Assembly: GCA_903852955.1 (NCBI GenBank)
Contig: CAINSH010000020.1
Span: 1 to 7,886, forward strand
Reading direction: 5' to 3'
Length of the DNA stretch: 7,886 nucleotides
DNA from: an uncultured Actinomycetes bacterium
Lineage (GTDB): Bacteria; Actinomycetota; Actinomycetes; Nanopelagicales; Nanopelagicaceae
In this document: positions 6,155-7,886 of the stretch, one piece after another
How the letters are laid out: each line of letters opens with the position of its first letter
Position numbering within the stretch: position 1 is the stretch's first letter
The notes under the pieces: generated by a model
Databases searched by the model: none
What the model was told of the DNA's origin: nothing
The model's input: only the letters and a program-made list of their open reading frames with translations
Translations under genes and position numbers: made by a program

Positions 6155-7222
6155 TTAAATAACTTGCACAGTTATGGTGTGCAAGCCCTCTGCCCCATTA
6201 GGGTCAATTGGAACATTAGCAGTTGATTGCATATTGCCAGCACTGTCAATTGCGCGCACAGTTACTTGATGTGCCCCTTTTGTTGCGTTCCAGTCAATCC
6301 ACCATTGGCGCCACGTTGTCTTTGCAATTTCTGGGCCAAGAACTGCTGTACGCCAAGGTTGATCATCAATTTGAACTTCGATTTTAGAAATCCCAACAAG
6401 TGGCGCCCAAGCAACGCCTGCAATTGCCACAGGGCCAACGGCAACTTCGCCATAATCAAGTGGGGTATCTATTCGAGATTGCAGCTTGATTGGACCACGT
6501 TCAGACCAACCACGTTGAATCCAATAACCGTGTTTTTGATCAAAACGTGTCAGTTCAATTCGAGTTAGCCATTTAGTTGCAGACACATACCCAAATAGTC
6601 CGGGCACAATGATTCGGGCTGGCCAACCATGTTTATCTGGAAGAGCTTCGCCATTCATTGCAACTGCAATCATGGCATCTCGGCCATCAAGGGCTGCAAG
6701 TGGAAACCCAGCAGAAAATCCATCAACTGAATAACCCATTACTTGATCAGCGCTCGAATCTGGTTGTGCCTCATTTATTAGATCATCTAAACGAATTCCT
6801 TGCCATCTCGCGTTTCCGATTAATCTGCCACCCACTTCATTTGAAACACAAGCAATCGTGTCATCGAGTTCAAATGTTGGACGAGCTATTAATTGATCAT
6901 AAGTAAGTGTTATTGGTTTTGAAACTAAACCATTGATTTCTAACTTCCATGTATCAAGTGAAACCTGTGGCAGGGTGTAAGCGGTATCAATACGGAAGAA
7001 ATCTTGGTTGGGAGTAAATAACGGTGAGAGTCCTGGGGTTTGCAATGCAGGATCCAGTGGCGGTGGAGGCAAGGATTTAAAAGGTTTAGGAATTAACGCC
7101 TTAGTCCTATTTATTTGTTCTACCGCTTTTTGTGAAAAGATTTTTGCGCTTGCAGTTACCGACAGAGTTACAGCACCAATCGCTCCTGCAGCCTTAAATA
7201 AACTGCGGCGTGAGATCTGCAT
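6155..7222 (-). CDS. Tat-exported molybdopterin-dependent oxidoreductase (sulfite oxidase/YedY fold)
   Basis: This 355-residue protein opens with a twin-arginine signal, SRRSLFK at 4-10, followed by an uncharged stretch (11-25) ending in TASA. It is therefore expected to be exported folded across the membrane, with or without retention of the hydrophobic segment. The Mo-cofactor binding domain spans about 70-230. It contains TIACVSNEVGG (122-131), whose C125 is the only cysteine in the protein and the expected thiolate ligand of molybdenum, followed by NARWQGIRLDDL (137-148), HGWPARIIVPGLFGY (198-212) and K217-W218. Residues about 255-355 form the Ig-like domain seen in sulfite-oxidase relatives. 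Related actinobacterial proteins often carry several N-terminal transmembrane helices; this one does not. The substrate cannot be read from sequence (sulfite, sulfoxides or other are possible). No electron-transfer partner gene is obvious in the window. The ATG at 7222 follows a TACCGT box. Confidence 0.9.
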   Translation of the reverse strand: MQISRRSLFKAAGAIGAVTLSVTASAKIFSQKAVEQINRTKALIPKPFKSLPPPPLDPALQTPGLSPLFTPNQDFFRIDTAYTLPQVSLDTWKLEINGLVSKPITLTYDQLIARPTFELDDTIACVSNEVGGRLIGNARWQGIRLDDLINEAQPDSSADQVMGYSVDGFSAGFPLAALDGRDAMIAVAMNGEALPDKHGWPARIIVPGLFGYVSATKWLTRIELTRFDQKHGYWIQRGWSERGPIKLQSRIDTPLDYGEVAVGPVAIAGVAWAPLVGISKIEVQIDDQPWRTAVLGPEIAKTTWRQWWIDWNATKGAHQVTVRAIDSAGNMQSTANVPIDPNGAEGLHTITVQVI

Positions 7223-7223
7223 A

Positions 7224-7257
7224 GGCAGAACGGTAACTGTGAATGACAGTCTCTGCC
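7224..7257. repeat. Nested inverted repeat over the oxidoreductase promoter
   Basis: On the plus strand GGCAGA (7224-7229) pairs with TCTGCC (7252-7257). Inside it ACTGT (7236-7240) pairs with ACAGT (7246-7250) around a 5-base centre. The arms are offset: six bases separate them on one side (7230-7235, the putative -10 box) and one on the other (7251). The element lies between the clpC stop and the oxidoreductase ATG. It could be an operator, or a hairpin helping to end clpC transcription, but no T-run follows on the minus strand, so it is not a standard intrinsic terminator. Confidence 0.5.
7230..7235 (-). promoter_or_regulatory. Putative -10 box of the molybdopterin oxidoreductase gene
   Basis: The minus strand reads TACCGT, then tctgcct, then the ATG at 7222, a 7-base gap consistent with leaderless transcription. 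The hexamer keeps only the T, A and final T of TATAAT. It lies in the asymmetric internal loop of a nested inverted repeat, so a protein bound there would cover the promoter. Confidence 0.45.
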
Positions 7258-7295
7258 ATTGGAAATGACTGAACTAGCGCAGAACTGGTTTCAAC

Positions 7296-7886
7296 TTAGG
7301 CGGTTGGGGCTTCTGCAAGATCTTCAGGTGAATCAGGCATCGCTGCCTTAGCTGCACCTTTAAATGTGAAGATTGCATCGGTGCCTTCGCCCTCAGCGTC
7401 AACCACAATGATTTCGCCGGCTTTAAGTTCTCCGAACAAAATGCGCTCTGACAATGCATCTTCGATTTCACGTTGAATTGTTCGACGCAATGGACGCGCA
7501 CCAAGAAGTGGGTCATAACCACGCGCAGCAAGTAAATCCTTAGCTGCAGGTGTTAGTTCGATGCCCATATCTTTTGCCTGTAAGCGATCATCAAGGTTCT
7601 TCACCATCAAATCAACGATCTGAATAATCTGATCCTTAGTTAACTGGTGGAAGACAATGACATCATCGATGCGGTTGAGGAATTCAGGTCGGAAATGAGA
7701 CTTAAGCTCCTCATTTACCTTGCCCTTCATGCGATCGTAATTTGTTTGATCATCATCGCTGTTAGCAAAACCAAGACCCAGGCTCTTAGAAATATCGCGA
7801 GTACCAAGGTTTGTAGTCATAATGATTACAGTGTTTTTGAAGTCAACGGTGCGGCCTTGAGAATCTGTAAGGCGACCATCTTCAAG
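7296..7886 (-). CDS. clpC: ATP-dependent Clp protease ATP-binding subunit ClpC, C-terminal part
   Basis: ClpC is the AAA+ unfoldase that feeds proteins into the ClpP chamber for regulated degradation in the cytoplasm. The window holds the last 196 residues; the frame stays open to the right edge, so the gene starts outside. The visible part begins LEDGRLTDSQGRTVDFKNT, the end of the second AAA+ large domain. Sensor 1 lies in IIMTTNLGTRDI, and the arginine-finger segment FRPEFLNRIDD follows. The small domain has the sensor 2 motif LLGARPLRR and then REIEDALSERILFGE. The short tail ends in a low-complexity PDSPEDLAEAPTA. Full-length actinobacterial ClpC is about 800-850 residues. An internal ATG at 7820 is not the start because the family sequence continues upstream without a break. 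ClpB is less likely given the DSQGRTVDFKNT and LGTRDIS wording typical of ClpC. Confidence 0.95.
   Translation of the reverse strand, partial: LEDGRLTDSQGRTVDFKNTVIIMTTNLGTRDISKSLGLGFANSDDDQTNYDRMKGKVNEELKSHFRPEFLNRIDDVIVFHQLTKDQIIQIVDLMVKNLDDRLQAKDMGIELTPAAKDLLAARGYDPLLGARPLRRTIQREIEDALSERILFGELKAGEIIVVDAEGEGTDAIFTFKGAAKAAMPDSPEDLAEAPTA

Noticed and set aside
7296..7820. A 174-residue protein starting at the internal ATG at 7820
   Set aside because: The frame continues upstream to the window edge with perfect ClpC-like sequence, so this is the 3' part of clpC, not a separate gene.

Overview
The window looks like housekeeping DNA from a moderately AT-rich, compact actinobacterial chromosome. 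The actinobacterial signs are the opening residues of the small ribosomal protein bS22, a ClpC-type chaperone end, a short MutY without a C-terminal NUDIX-like domain, and promoters typical of leaderless mRNAs. Very short or overlapping gene junctions and low GC would fit a streamlined freshwater actinobacterium of the acI/Nanopelagicales kind. That placement is inference and was not tested by any search.

Layout: the left part is a minus-strand block, read right to left: proC (proline synthesis), a secreted propeller-like protein of unknown role joined to it by a 4-base overlap, and the start of bS22 running off the left edge. A compact divergent promoter region near 2050-2087 separates proC from a plus-strand cysteine-rich protein of unknown function. 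Next on the plus strand comes radA, then mutY and a GNAT acetyltransferase, each joined to the previous gene by an ATGA overlap, so this is a likely DNA-repair operon. That operon ends tail-to-tail (18-base overlap) against a second minus-strand block, read right to left: the 3' quarter of clpC, a Tat-exported molybdopterin oxidoreductase, and a SOUL/heme-binding family protein.

Functionally, radA and mutY deal with recombination intermediates and oxidised-guanine mispairs. ClpC is the unfoldase of the Clp protease. ProC makes proline, and the molybdopterin enzyme and SOUL protein suggest redox or heme chemistry. disA, which I recall lying near radA in many actinobacteria, is absent between radA and mutY here.

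The most striking non-coding pattern is that all five genes with a visible non-operonic start have a TANNNT -10-like box (three are identical TAGGCT) ending 6-8 bases before the ATG and no Shine-Dalgarno sequence. I saw no mobile element, CRISPR array, tRNA, rRNA or phage gene, no stretch over 300 bases without a gene, and no clear novel multi-gene system.
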